A stretch of DNA of 36,583 nucleotides from Oceanobacillus halotolerans (GCF_010993955.1 NZ_WIXL01000019.1:1-36583), one strand, 5' to 3'; numbered from the stretch's first letter, positions 25,921 through 34,009 are shown. Notes: generated by a model not told the origin, from the sequence alone. Translations and numbers: made by a program.

Positions 25921-26074
25921 TTCGCAGAGCGGTAAAGGTTTTAGTCTGTAAAGGCGCTTTTTAGCTTTTGTTCCACGTTCACTGGTAGAAGGTGAATGGG
26001 GAAACGCAGCCATTGTGGTTTCTTATAAAACGAACACTTTCGCTAAGAACGAGCGAATACGAGTTTTTCTTAAA
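25921..26074. repeat. Repeat fragments between ftsH and the large element, including hairpin module F
   Basis: GCGCTTTTTAGCTTTTGTTC (about 25950-25972) is a right-end fragment of the module-C-bearing repeat also seen at 27039-27057 and 34417-34430. Module F (26027-26068) folds as AAAAC...TTCGCT/AGCGAA...GTTTT and matches 5301-5347. Confidence 0.6.
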
Positions 26075-26211
26075 AGCTGTTTCTAAAAGATTATTGCTTT
26101 TTCAAGTATAAATCTTAATGAATAGTTGATGTATTATACGCAGTAAATGTTTAGCATTGCTTCCTTCATTCTTTATAAAGTGGGTGCTAGACTTTCGCTA
26201 TGGAAAAACAC

Positions 26212-26577
26212 TCGCTTTCACCATGGGCACAAGGGCAACATCTGTTCAAACTCTCTCTGGTCGTTTTCACAGTGTTTTCTTTCCCTCGGGGGAACGCTTC
26301 AACCTCCTCTAAAGAAAAGCGCAAGTGACTGTTCACCCCCGATTAGAAAACTTGGCTTTTCGCCAAGTGGCAAAAGCCTTAGTTGCACTTATGCAGTAAG
26401 AATGTTTTTCTTATCTGCCAAGCTTAAGCCGATCCTCGGCGTGGCGTTTTTGTGCCCGTGATGAGGATTGACTTAAGACCTCGAGGGGGTAGGAGCTGTA
26501 GCTAGACATCGCGAGCAAAAGGCGCTCGCTGTGGGGTCTTCAGACTGTTCCTTTCCCGTAGGAGTCTTGCATTTTCC
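26212..26577 (-). repeat. X hairpin unit with modules A and C
   Basis: Terminal stem GGAAAA (26212-26217) / TTTTCC (26572-26577). Module A lies at about 26230-26284, module C at 26321-26497. The loop stem GCGAGC/GCTCGC lies beside module C (GCGAGC at about 26511, GCTCGC at about 26524). Confidence 0.75.
26321..26497 (-). repeat. Module C, multi-hairpin repeat
   Basis: CCCCC/GGGGG of the outer stem, the TTCTTA/TAAGAA and GGCTTTTGCC/GGCGAAAAGCC hairpins are kept, but the terminal AGGAGC does not pair with AGTGAC at the other end, so this copy is decaying. Confidence 0.7.
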
Positions 26578-26674
26578 ACAGCTTAGAATAATTTTCTGTT
26601 ACGATGTGAAATAACTCAACGAATAATTTTAGGAGCTATAACTACTTATTAATTAGAAAATCTCTATCAGTGTA

Positions 26675-26846
26675 GGCAGAATACGTAGACTCCTATGGAA
26701 ACAGCACGTGTCCGAAGACCCCGCAAGAAGCGGTTTATGCTTCTGAGGAGGCTGAGGCCGTGTCCATGGTAAAGAAGACACTGTGAAAACGAATGGTTTG
26801 AACAGATGTCGCACTTATGCCCCTAGTGAAAGCGGAGTGTTCTGCC
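26675..26846 (+). repeat. X hairpin unit with module A
   Basis: Terminal stem GGCAGAA (26675-26681) / TTCTGCC (26840-26846); middle stem CACG (26705-26708) / CGTG (26759-26762); loop stem AGAAGC (26726-26731) / GCTTCT (26739-26744). Module A is at about 26771-26821. Confidence 0.8.
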
Positions 26847-26992
26847 GGAACGAATTCAAACACTCGACCCTCATTGAATAAGAAATAACGACTTTCCGAA
26901 GCGGAATCAATGACACCATTTACTGTGCATTATATAGGAGATGCTACGAAAAACTACAAAGAATGCGAAAAGATCCTTGTTCAAAGATAAGT

Positions 26993-27060
26993 ATAAAAAA
27001 GTTGGTCTCATTACTGCTTTTTATAAGAAAGGCCACGCCACTTTTAGCTTTTGTTCTATC
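26993..27060 (+). repeat. Module D repeat remnant upstream of coaX
   Basis: AAAAAAGTTGG, CTCATTACTGC, TTTTATA and AAAGGCCACG match 34102-34148 nearly base for base. Here it runs straight into CTTTTAGCTTTTGTTC, the right end of the repeat, so it appears to be an internally deleted copy of the one upstream of lysS. Confidence 0.7.
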
Positions 27061-27080
27061 AGATTATATTATGGTATAGT
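27051..27080 (+). promoter_or_regulatory. Probable sigma-A promoter of coaX, -35 inside a repeat end
   Basis: TTGTTC (27051-27056), 18 nt, TATAGT (27075-27080). The -35 belongs to the repeat end AGCTTTTGTTC. Transcription would start near 27087, 27 nt before the coaX ATG. Confidence 0.5.
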
Positions 27081-27113
27081 TATATGGATGACAGGCTAGG
27101 AAGGTTGATGGAA

Positions 27114-27890
27114 ATGCTATTCGTGCTAGATGTAGGGAATACAAATACAGTGTTAGGTGTATTTAAAGAGGATCGTCTTATTCATGAATGGCGGATAAAA
27201 ACAGATCGCCATAAAACAGAAGATGAGTTTGGAATGTTGATTAAAGCATTATTTGATCATAAAGGGATTTCTTTTACAGGTATAGACGGAATTATTATAT
27301 CCTCTGTTGTTCCACCAATCATGTTTGCACTGGTAAAGATGTGTCAATATTATTTTAAACAAGAACCAATTATTATTGGCAAAGAGATGACTACATCTAT
27401 ATTAAATATGCGCTACCCAAATCCAGCTGAAATTGGAGCAGATCGTATTGTGAATGCTGTTGGTGCAATAGAGGAATATGGAGCTCCACTCGTTATTATT
27501 GATTTTGGTACAGCTACCACGTATTGTTATGTTAACGAAAAGGAAGAATATCAAGGAGGATCTATTGCACCTGGTATTCATGTATCAATGGAGGCACTGT
27601 ACAACAAGGCCTCTAAACTGCCAAAGATTGAAATTCAGGCTCCATCCAATGTAATTGGGCAATCCACGGTGGATGCAATGCAATCTGGTGTTTTTTATGG
27701 ATATGTTGGACAAGTAGATGGTATTGTAAAACAAATGAAACAGGAAGCAATAAAAGAACCGAAAGTAATTGCAACTGGTGGTTTAGCATCACTTTTATCT
27801 GATGCATCAGAAACAATTGATTATGTTGACCCTCATTTAACATTAAAAGGGTTGTATTTAATTTACCAAAAGGTCTATCAAAAGCAATAA
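27114..27890 (+). CDS. coaX: Type III pantothenate kinase
   Basis: CoaX phosphorylates pantothenate in the first step of coenzyme A synthesis. Type III (ASKHA fold) features: [12 protein letters not shown] near the N-terminus (phosphate 1), [24 protein letters not shown], and [20 protein letters not shown] (phosphate 2). The open frame continues upstream to 27051 and an ATG at 27108 is in frame, but AGGAAGG (27098-27104) is spaced best for the ATG at 27114, and the predicted transcript begins near 27087. This gives 258 aa, the family length and the expected N-terminus. hslO follows after 14 nt. Confidence 0.95.
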   Translation: MLFVLDVGNTNTVLGVFKEDRLIHEWRIKTDRHKTEDEFGMLIKALFDHKGISFTGIDGIIISSVVPPIMFALVKMCQYYFKQEPIIIGKEMTTSILNMRYPNPAEIGADRIVNAVGAIEEYGAPLVIIDFGTATTYCYVNEKEEYQGGSIAPGIHVSMEALYNKASKLPKIEIQAPSNVIGQSTVDAMQSGVFYGYVGQVDGIVKQMKQEAIKEPKVIATGGLASLLSDASETIDYVDPHLTLKGLYLIYQKVYQKQ

Positions 27891-27904
27891 AGGAGAATGT
27901 CTTC

Positions 27905-28786
27905 ATGGTGAAAGATTATATTGTTAAAGCAACAGCTTATGATGGAAAGGTACGTGCACTTGCAGCTAGTTCAACAGAAACTGTTGAGGAGGCACGTCGT
28001 CGTCAGGATACATGGGCAACGGCTTCGGCAGCATTAGGTCGTACAATTACGATTACAGCACTAATGGGTGCTATGTTAAAAGGGGAGGACTCCCTAACAG
28101 TCAAGTTTGAGGGGAATGGACCTATAGGGGTTATGGTAGCTGATGGGAATGCAAAAGGAGAAGTCCGAGGCTATGTTTCCAATCCTCATGTTGATTTTGA
28201 ATTGAATGATAAAGGAAAACTGGATGTTGCTCGTGCAGTAGGTAGTGAAGGGAATTTAAGTATTGTTAAGGATCTAGGATTAAAAGACTATTTTACTGGT
28301 CAAGTACCTATTATTTCTGGGGAAATAAGCGAGGACTTTACCTATTACTTTGCTAATTCAGAACAAATCCCTTCTGCAGTTGGAGCAGGTGTATTAGTGA
28401 ATCCAGATCATACTATATTGGCCTCAGGTGGTTTTATTGTTCAAGTGATGCCTGGTGCAGAAGAAGAAATTATTACAAAATTGGAAGAAAAAATTCAAAC
28501 ATTTCCAGCAATTTCTAACCTTATTCGGGAGGGATATACACCAGAACAGGTGTTAAAACGTTTGTTTGATGGGGTAGAACTCAGGATCCATGAACAAATG
28601 CCACTTCACTTTCATTGTAATTGCTCAAAAGAGCGAGTGGAAAATGCAATTGTAGGAATGGGGAGAGAAGAAATTCAAAAAATGATAGAAGAAGACCATG
28701 GTGCAGAAGCAACCTGTCATTTCTGTAATGAACGATACTATATTACAGAGGAAGAGTTGAGGGAGCTTCAGCAATCAACCAAATAA
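27905..28786 (+). CDS. hslO: Redox-regulated chaperone Hsp33
   Basis: Hsp33 is a holdase activated by oxidation: when a C-terminal zinc centre loses its metal and forms disulfides, the protein unfolds in part and binds unfolding clients. The four zinc cysteines are present as CxC (Cys238, Cys240) and CxxC (Cys271, Cys274). The N-terminal core includes [20 protein letters not shown] and [22 protein letters not shown]. The 293-aa length is usual. AAAGGAGA supports the ATG. It lies in the conserved order coaX-hslO-yacD-cysK and is probably in the coaX transcript. Confidence 0.96.
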   Translation: MVKDYIVKATAYDGKVRALAASSTETVEEARRRQDTWATASAALGRTITITALMGAMLKGEDSLTVKFEGNGPIGVMVADGNAKGEVRGYVSNPHVDFELNDKGKLDVARAVGSEGNLSIVKDLGLKDYFTGQVPIISGEISEDFTYYFANSEQIPSAVGAGVLVNPDHTILASGGFIVQVMPGAEEEIITKLEEKIQTFPAISNLIREGYTPEQVLKRLFDGVELRIHEQMPLHFHCNCSKERVENAIVGMGREEIQKMIEEDHGAEATCHFCNERYYITEEELRELQQSTK

Positions 28787-28802
28787 GGGAAGGGAACGAC
28801 AT

Positions 28803-29705
28803 ATGTCGAGAAATTTATTACTAAGTATTATTGTTGTATTAGTGATGACCAATGTTACAACCCTAATACTATGGAATAATGAAGAGGATTCGGTTAGGTT
28901 GGGCCAGGACAATTCTGAAATGACAGGTGAAGATGTCGTTGCTACTGTTAATGATCAAGATATTACCTTTGAAGAGTGGCATGAAATATTACGACAGGAC
29001 TATGGAGAGCAGTCATTAAAACAGATGATTGATCGTATGATTGTTCAACAACTTGCTGAAGAGGAAGGCATTGAAGTAAGCGATAAAGTGATTGAACGGG
29101 AAATAGCTTTACTTAAAACAACCCAAGGAGTTATGACATCAGAAGAAGCACAAGAAAAAGAAGGACAGTGGCGAAAGGATATTATCTATCGTTATCAGTT
29201 AGAAGCACTGTTAACGAAAGATCAATCGATTCCAGAGTCAGAATTAAGAGAATATTACGGCGGTTATAGTAAACAATATGACTTTCAAGGCTCGATGCAA
29301 TTATCTCATATTCTTGTAGAAGATATGGAAACCGCTGAAAAAGTGAAGGAAGAACTCGACCAAGGTGCTTCCTTTACTTTATTAGCAGAAGAATATTCAA
29401 TTGATGAGGAAACGCAGGAAAATGGTGGCTATCTTGGCTTTTTTGTAAATACGAGTCAGTTTATCCCGACAGGATATAGTGAGGTAGCGTTGGAAATGGA
29501 TGAAAACTCATATAGTGAGCCTATTCAGACAGATAATGGTGTTGCCATTATATATTTACATCAGCTTCTCCCCTCCATTACATTTACGTTTGAGGAATTA
29601 AAACCATACATAGAAAGCGAACTTGCCTTTGAAAAGCTAGATGTAATGTTATCAGCAGATTCATTATGGAATAAAGTAGACATAGATTGGGTATACGAAG
29701 ATTAG
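28803..29705 (+). CDS. yacD: Membrane-anchored parvulin-type peptidyl-prolyl isomerase YacD
   Basis: A PrsA/SurA-like protein of 300 aa, likely helping fold proteins outside the cytoplasmic membrane. An N-terminal hydrophobic segment (about 4-24) acts as an anchor; no lipobox cysteine is seen, unlike PrsA, so it is probably membrane-anchored by this helix. A SurA-N-like helical part (about 45-135: VATVNDQDITFEEWHEIL) is followed by a rotamase domain (about 155-260) with MQLSHILVEDMETAEKV, GASFTLLAEEYSID and GGYLGFFVNTSQF. The start lies after AAGGGAAGGG. The substrate is unknown. Confidence 0.88.
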   Translation: MSRNLLLSIIVVLVMTNVTTLILWNNEEDSVRLGQDNSEMTGEDVVATVNDQDITFEEWHEILRQDYGEQSLKQMIDRMIVQQLAEEEGIEVSDKVIEREIALLKTTQGVMTSEEAQEKEGQWRKDIIYRYQLEALLTKDQSIPESELREYYGGYSKQYDFQGSMQLSHILVEDMETAEKVKEELDQGASFTLLAEEYSIDEETQENGGYLGFFVNTSQFIPTGYSEVALEMDENSYSEPIQTDNGVAIIYLHQLLPSITFTFEELKPYIESELAFEKLDVMLSADSLWNKVDIDWVYED

Positions 29706-29720
29706 TATATTTCATACTAA
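29702..29720. promoter_or_regulatory. Inverted repeat upstream of the cysK promoter
   Basis: TTAGTAT-ATTTC-ATACTAA, a 7-5-7 inverted repeat overlapping the yacD stop and ending 4 nt before the cysK -35. It could be an operator; the regulator is not identified. Confidence 0.35.
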
Positions 29721-29724
29721 TTAG

Positions 29725-29754
29725 TTGACAATGAGTGATGGTTTAACGTACATT
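29725..29754 (+). promoter_or_regulatory. Probable sigma-A promoter of cysK
   Basis: TTGACA (29725-29730), 18 nt, TACATT (29749-29754). The -35 is consensus, the -10 weak, as is common for regulated promoters. GGAATTA (29780-29786) just before the ribosome-binding site recalls the end of the CymR-type motif of B. subtilis sulfur genes, but the rest of the motif fits poorly. Confidence 0.5.
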
Positions 29755-29797
29755 AATATTAAATCCTACAAAACCACTAGGAATTAGGAGGAATAAA

Positions 29798-30724
29798 ATG
29801 AGAGTTGCCGATAATATTACAGGGTTAATTGGAGAAACACCGATTGTAAAATTAAACCGAATTACAGACGAAGATAGTGCCGATATTTATGTGAAGTTAG
29901 AATTTATGAATCCTGGTAGTTCTGTAAAAGATAGAATCGCATTATCCATGATCGAAGCTGCTGAAAAGGAAGGTATTTTAAAAGAGGGCGATACGATTAT
30001 CGAACCAACTAGCGGTAATACTGGAATTGGCTTAGCAATGGTTGCAGCAGCGAAGGGCTATAAAGCAGTCCTTGTTATGCCTGATACCATGAGTAAGGAA
30101 CGTCGGAACCTATTGCGTGCATATGGAGCGGAATTAGTACTAACTCCTGGCGCAGAGGCAATGAAAGGTGCTATTAAGAAAGCCGAAGAATTACAAAAAG
30201 AACATGGTTATTTTATGCCACAACAGTTTAACAATGAAGCAAATCCAGAAGTACATGCACGTACAACTGGAGAAGAGATTGTGGAACAAATGAAAGATGG
30301 ATTAGATGCATTTGTTTCAGGAATTGGTACAGGTGGAACCGTTACTGGTGCAGGCAAGGTAATACGTGAGAAATTTGATGATGTGAAAATTTATGCCGTT
30401 GAACCAGAAGATTCCCCAGTTCTATCTGGTGGATCAGCAGGACCACATAAAATTCAAGGATTAGGTGCTGGCTTTGTTCCTGAAATTTTAGATACTGATG
30501 TTTATGATGAGGTCATTAAGATTTCAAATGATGAAGCATTTGTTACTTCACGTGAAGTTGCAACAACAAATGGTGTTTTAGGTGGGATTTCCGCTGGTGC
30601 TGCAGTGGCAGCTGCAAAGAAAGTGGCAAAAGAGTTAGGAAAAGGCAAAAAAGTATTAGCTGTATTTCCTGATAATGGGGAACGTTATTTATCTACACCA
30701 TTGTATCAATTTGATGAAGAATAG
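29798..30724 (+). CDS. cysK: Cysteine synthase A (O-acetylserine sulfhydrylase)
   Basis: A PLP-dependent enzyme that makes cysteine from O-acetylserine and sulfide. Lys44 in [10 protein letters not shown] binds [15 protein letters not shown] is the substrate-binding loop, [12 protein letters not shown] holds the PLP phosphate, and the C-terminal part [11 protein letters not shown] is typical of the Bacillus protein. At 308 aa it is very close to B. subtilis CysK, where CymR and CysK also form a regulatory complex. AGGAGG 6 nt before the ATG fixes the start. In B. subtilis the pab genes follow; here a terminator and repeat do. Confidence 0.97.
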   Translation: MRVADNITGLIGETPIVKLNRITDEDSADIYVKLEFMNPGSSVKDRIALSMIEAAEKEGILKEGDTIIEPTSGNTGIGLAMVAAAKGYKAVLVMPDTMSKERRNLLRAYGAELVLTPGAEAMKGAIKKAEELQKEHGYFMPQQFNNEANPEVHARTTGEEIVEQMKDGLDAFVSGIGTGGTVTGAGKVIREKFDDVKIYAVEPEDSPVLSGGSAGPHKIQGLGAGFVPEILDTDVYDEVIKISNDEAFVTSREVATTNGVLGGISAGAAVAAAKKVAKELGKGKKVLAVFPDNGERYLSTPLYQFDEE

Positions 30725-30756
30725 TTCTGTTGTATTTCAATTGTAAGATAGATAAA

Positions 30757-30793
30757 GACTGGTATTATCATTTGGTAATGCTAGTTTTTTTTT
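30757..30793 (+). terminator. Rho-independent terminator of cysK
   Basis: ACTGGTATTATC pairs with GGTAATGCTAGT (with G-U pairs) around a 4-nt loop, then T9. Confidence 0.85.
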
Positions 30794-30799
30794 GCATGT

Positions 30800-31013
30800 G
30801 GCTCTTTTCGCACCCCTTATTACCTTTACCGTCCAATTTAATGAAAATTGCGACATAATTTGCGTCGTTGATTTCCGCTTTAGACAGTCGCTTTCACCAT
30901 GGGCACTTATGCCTGGTGAAAGCCAAGTGTATTTCCAGAACGGATAAACACTCTATACATCGCCTTAACTTACGCGCATTCTATAGAAATTACGCCATAT
31001 GGTATTGAGTGCC
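30800..31013 (-). mobile_element. 214-bp miniature repeat element between cysK and folP
   Basis: Ends are GGCTCTTTTCGCA (from 30800) and TATTGAGTGCC (to 31013), as in the large elements. The flanks TTGCATGT (30792-30799) and TTGCAGTA (31014-31021) share their first five bases. The interior is a collapsed pair of X ends: GCTTTCACC-ATGGGCACTTATGCC-TGGTGAAAGC (about 30890-30924), joining minus- and plus-strand module A pieces. It occupies the place of pabB-pabA-pabC. No gene is present in 30725-31118. Confidence 0.65.
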
Positions 31014-31072
31014 TTGCAGTAATTATATTTTCGTTTGTTTGCGAATGCGTAGTTCGTTTTTTTTCCTTAAAG

Positions 31073-31081
31073 TGTGATAAT
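31073..31081 (+). promoter_or_regulatory. Possible extended -10 promoter of folP
   Basis: TGTGATAAT fits TG-N-TATAAT with one mismatch and lies 37 nt before the folP start. The -35 (TTCGTT, 31053-31058) is weak. Confidence 0.4.
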
Positions 31082-31118
31082 ATAGGTGTGAAAAAATGGT
31101 ACAGGAGAGGTAAAATAA

Positions 31119-31949
31119 ATGAAATTACATACGACTAAAAAAACATTTGATTTAACAGAGCGCACACATATCATGGGTATTTTAAACGTAACACCAGATT
31201 CGTTTTCAGACGGTGGTAGTTATACAATCGAGGAAAAGGCGATCGAACAAGCAAAAAAAATGGAAGCACTAGGAGCAGACATCATTGATATTGGTGGGGA
31301 ATCCACAAGACCAAGTCATGAGCCTGTTTCAGAACAAGAAGAAATTGACCGTGTCACTCCAATGATCCGTGCAGTTAAAGAGCATATATCGATTCCGATT
31401 TCTATCGATACGTATAAAGCAGAAACGGCTAGGCAGGCAATTGAAGCAGGTGCAGATATTATTAATGACGTATGGGGTGCAAAGAAGGATCCTGAGATGG
31501 CAAACGTGGCTGCAAGTTATCAGGTTCCGATTATTTTAATGCATAACAGAACAAATATGGATTACACTTCCCTTATCGAGGATATGAAAAGCGATTTAAC
31601 CGAAAGTATTAATCTGGCACTAAAAGCAGGTGTTAAAGAAGAAAATATTATCCTAGATCCAGGAATAGGCTTTGCTAAAACTGCTGCTGACAATCTGACA
31701 GTGTTGAATCAATTGGAGACCTTCACTGGATTAGGATACCCTGTTTTATTAGGTACTTCTCGTAAAGGGTTTATTGGAAAAGTGTTAGATCAACCCGTAG
31801 ACAGGCGGGATATTGGAACAGGTGCAACCACATGTCTTGGGATTACAAAAGGTGTGCAACTTGTTCGTGTTCATGATGTAGGAGTAAATGTTGAGTTAGC
31901 TAAAATGATGGATGCGATGCTAGGAAAAGGAGCGAGTCAGCTTGGATAA
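31119..31949 (+). CDS. folP: Dihydropteroate synthase
   Basis: DHPS (called sul in B. subtilis) condenses p-aminobenzoate with hydroxymethyl-dihydropterin pyrophosphate in folate synthesis, and is the sulfonamide target. Motifs: IMGILNVTPDSFSDGG, DIGGESTRPSHEPV, SIDTYKAETARQAIEAGADIINDV, DPGIGFAKT and LLGTSRKGFIGKVL. The length is 276 aa. GGAGAGG supports the start. It begins a tightly packed folP-folB-folK-yazB-dusB operon. Unlike B. subtilis, no p-aminobenzoate genes come before it, so its substrate must come from genes elsewhere or from outside. Confidence 0.97.
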   Translation: MKLHTTKKTFDLTERTHIMGILNVTPDSFSDGGSYTIEEKAIEQAKKMEALGADIIDIGGESTRPSHEPVSEQEEIDRVTPMIRAVKEHISIPISIDTYKAETARQAIEAGADIINDVWGAKKDPEMANVAASYQVPIILMHNRTNMDYTSLIEDMKSDLTESINLALKAGVKEENIILDPGIGFAKTAADNLTVLNQLETFTGLGYPVLLGTSRKGFIGKVLDQPVDRRDIGTGATTCLGITKGVQLVRVHDVGVNVELAKMMDAMLGKGASQLG

Positions 31950-32304
31950 AATTTTACTCAATGAAATGCAATTTTACGGCTATCATGGGTTATTCCCTGA
32001 AGAACGGAAACTAGGACAACGATTTAATGTCGATGTCGTTTTGCATACTGATGTGAGACAAGCCGCTAGAACTGATGAAATGGAAAATTCCATTGATTAT
32101 GGGCATGCCTACGAGATAATCCATCAACTAGTCGAAGGAGAAGCAAAAAACTTACTCGAAACAGTAGCTGAATCTATCGCGAAGAATTTATTGGATACAT
32201 TCCATTCTTTACAGGCTTGTGATGTAAAGGTAACGAAGCCAAATCCACCAATACATGGACATTATCAATCTGTAGCCGTAGAAATTTATCGGGAGAGATC
32301 ATAG
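31942..32304 (+). CDS. folB: Dihydroneopterin aldolase
   Basis: FolB converts dihydroneopterin to hydroxymethyl-dihydropterin and glycolaldehyde. The family sequence MDKILLNEMQFYGYHGLFPEERKLG includes the conserved GYHG with Glu22 nearby, and a Lys in VTKPNPPIHGHY is the expected catalytic lysine. It begins with TTG (31942), overlapping the end of folP by 8 nt; AAGGAG (31927-31932) is well spaced and the encoded MDK start matches the family, so the rare start is accepted. 120 aa. folK begins directly after its stop. Confidence 0.95.
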   Translation: MDKILLNEMQFYGYHGLFPEERKLGQRFNVDVVLHTDVRQAARTDEMENSIDYGHAYEIIHQLVEGEAKNLLETVAESIAKNLLDTFHSLQACDVKVTKPNPPIHGHYQSVAVEIYRERS

Positions 32305-32817
32305 ATGGTAAAGGCTTATATCGCTTTAGGAACCAATATAGAACCACGTGAAAATCATTTGAAACATGCTATTAGATTGCTTCAAGATAATGAGCAAATC
32401 AATGTAATGGAAAAATCTTCCATTTATGAAACAGCACCTGTTGGATATACAAATCAAGCACATTTCCTAAATATGGTAATAGAAGTAGAAACGACCCTAA
32501 TTGCTATAGAACTATTAAATTATTGTCAATTTATTGAGCAGGAATTAGGACGGAAACGGGAAATTCGTTTCGGGCCACGCACAATTGATCTTGACATTTT
32601 ACTCTATAATCAGGAAAATAGTAAAGCAGACCGTTTAATACTTCCGCATCCAAGAATGCATGAACGAGCGTTTGTACTCATTCCTTTAGAGGAGATTGCG
32701 CCAAAATTAACAATTCCTTCAATGGTTAAGACTGTAGAAGAACTTTTAGCAGCAATTCCAGAAACAGAAAAAAAGGATGTTGTCAAATGGACACCGAGAG
32801 AATCGGCAAACGAATAA
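32305..32817 (+). CDS. folK: 2-amino-4-hydroxy-6-hydroxymethyldihydropteridine pyrophosphokinase
   Basis: HPPK transfers pyrophosphate from ATP to hydroxymethyl-dihydropterin, making the DHPS substrate. Motifs: ALGTNIEPRENHLKHAI, SSIYETAPVGYTNQAHFLNMV, and RFGPRTIDLDILLYN (the metal-binding DxD) and LPHPRMHERAFVLIPLEE. 170 aa, usual size. The start follows the folB stop with no gap; its ribosome-binding site (GGGAGAG) is in the folB end. Its last 31 nt overlap the yazB start. Confidence 0.96.
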   Translation: MVKAYIALGTNIEPRENHLKHAIRLLQDNEQINVMEKSSIYETAPVGYTNQAHFLNMVIEVETTLIAIELLNYCQFIEQELGRKREIRFGPRTIDLDILLYNQENSKADRLILPHPRMHERAFVLIPLEEIAPKLTIPSMVKTVEELLAAIPETEKKDVVKWTPRESANE

Positions 32818-33005
32818 AAGCCTTTCGTAAACTAAAAGGGTATACACAAATACGTTTTGCTAAGGTGTTAGATGTGCCATTATCGGTGCTGGGTTCTGTG
32901 GAAAGAGGTACGGAAGAAGCATCAGAAGCACTCTTAGAGAATATAGCAGAGACATTAGCGATTTCCAAAGAAGAGCTAATGGATCTCACGGTAAAGGAGG
33001 ATTAA
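32787..33005 (+). CDS. yazB: YazB, small XRE-type helix-turn-helix protein
   Basis: A 72-aa protein that is essentially one Cro/C1-type helix-turn-helix: IGKRIKAFRKLKGYTQIRFAKVLDVPLSVLGSVERG, then two helices. It likely binds DNA, but its targets and effect are not established, including for B. subtilis YazB, which lies in the same place in the folate operon. The ATG at 32787 lies within the end of folK, with AGGATG upstream. The second helix has QIRFAKVLDVPLS, slightly off the usual QEELA pattern. The dusB ribosome-binding site overlaps its end. Confidence 0.88.
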   Translation: MDTERIGKRIKAFRKLKGYTQIRFAKVLDVPLSVLGSVERGTEEASEALLENIAETLAISKEELMDLTVKED

Positions 33006-33008
33006 GAA

Positions 33009-33998
33009 ATGTTTCAAATTGGTGATATTACGATCCCTAATCGAGTTGCATTAGCACCCATGGCTGGGGTCAGTAACTATGCTTTTCGATTAACGGTAAA
33101 AGAATTTGGAGCAGGTCTAATCACTGCCGAAATGGTTAATGGGAAAGGGATTATCAATAAAAATCAAAAAACGATGAAGATGCTTTATATAGATGAAGAA
33201 GAAATGCCAATGAGTTTACAAATCTTTGGCGGTGAAAAAGATTCTTTAGTGCAAGCAGCACAATATGTTGACCAATATACAAATGCGTCCATTATTGATA
33301 TTAATATGGGTTGCCCTGCACCTAAGGTAACAAAAGTTGATGCTGGTGCACGCTGGTTATTGGATCCGGAGAAAATTTATCAAATGGTATCGGCTGTTGT
33401 TCAGGATGTCGATAAACCAGTAACTGTTAAAATGCGTACTGGCTGGGATGAAGACACTGTTTATGCAGTTGATAATGCTAAGGCAATCGAAGCAGCAGGT
33501 GCAGACGCATTAGCTATTCATGGTCGTACGAGAAAACAAATGTATGAGGGGTATGCAGATTGGGATATCATTAAAGATGTTAAGCAATCCGTCAATATCC
33601 CTGTTATTGGTAATGGAGATGTAGATAGTCCGCAAATTGCTAAGAAACGTCTTGATGAGACAGGGGTGGATGCGGTAATGATTGGTCGAGCTGCACTTGG
33701 GAACCCGTGGATTATCTACCAAACGGTAAAGTATTTAGAAACAGGCGAATTAATTAGTGATCCAACACCAAGAGAAAAAATTGACGTATGTGTCTTGCAT
33801 ATGGAGCGCCTGATTAAAATTAAAGGTGAAAAAGTTGCGATAATGGAAATGCGTAAACATGCTGCATGGTATTTAAAAGGGCTTAAAGGTAATGGGAAAG
33901 TACGTAATCGAATCAATCACGTTGAGACACGTGAGGGGCTTTTAGATATTTTGTATACGCATGTAGACGAATTAGAAGCATCATATAAAGCTTCTTAA
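33009..33998 (+). CDS. dusB: tRNA-dihydrouridine synthase B
   Basis: An FMN-dependent enzyme that reduces specific uridines in the tRNA D-loop. TIM-barrel start VALAPMAGVSNYAFRLTVKEFGAG; catalytic Cys102 in NMGCPAPKV; KMRTGWDED; AIHGRTRKQMYEGYADWD; and VIGNGDVDSP and MIGRAALGNPW for FMN phosphate binding. The C-terminal helical tRNA-binding part (about 245-329) is present. AAAGGAGG, overlapping the yazB stop, sets the start 3 nt after that stop. 329 aa. The last gene of the folate operon. Confidence 0.96.
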   Translation: MFQIGDITIPNRVALAPMAGVSNYAFRLTVKEFGAGLITAEMVNGKGIINKNQKTMKMLYIDEEEMPMSLQIFGGEKDSLVQAAQYVDQYTNASIIDINMGCPAPKVTKVDAGARWLLDPEKIYQMVSAVVQDVDKPVTVKMRTGWDEDTVYAVDNAKAIEAAGADALAIHGRTRKQMYEGYADWDIIKDVKQSVNIPVIGNGDVDSPQIAKKRLDETGVDAVMIGRAALGNPWIIYQTVKYLETGELISDPTPREKIDVCVLHMERLIKIKGEKVAIMEMRKHAAWYLKGLKGNGKVRNRINHVETREGLLDILYTHVDELEASYKAS

Positions 33999-34009
33999 AA
34001 CGATCTGAA

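Larger units (their letters stand above)
26075..26976 (+). mobile_element. 902-bp composite repeat element between ftsH and coaX
   Basis: Same family and orientation as 4654-5296. Left end AGCTGTTTCTAAAAGATTATTGC; right end CTACAAAGAATGCGAAAAGATCC. The flanks TTCTTAAA (26067-26074) and TTGTTCAA (26977-26984) agree at 6 of 8 bases, a possible decayed duplication. It holds a minus-strand X with modules A and C (26212-26577), an AT-rich centre, and a plus-strand X with module A (26675-26846). A second AT-poor tail (26850-26930) shows ACTTTCCGAAGCGGAATCAATG, a remnant of another X end. No gene is supported in 25874-27113. Confidence 0.72.

Noticed and set aside
26147-26461. A 104-codon frame between ftsH and coaX
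   Set aside because: Covers the terminal repeat, module A and module C of a repeat element; no supported start.
4654-26976. Complete insertion sequence
   Set aside because: Ends and a duplication exist, but no frame in any copy resembles a transposase.
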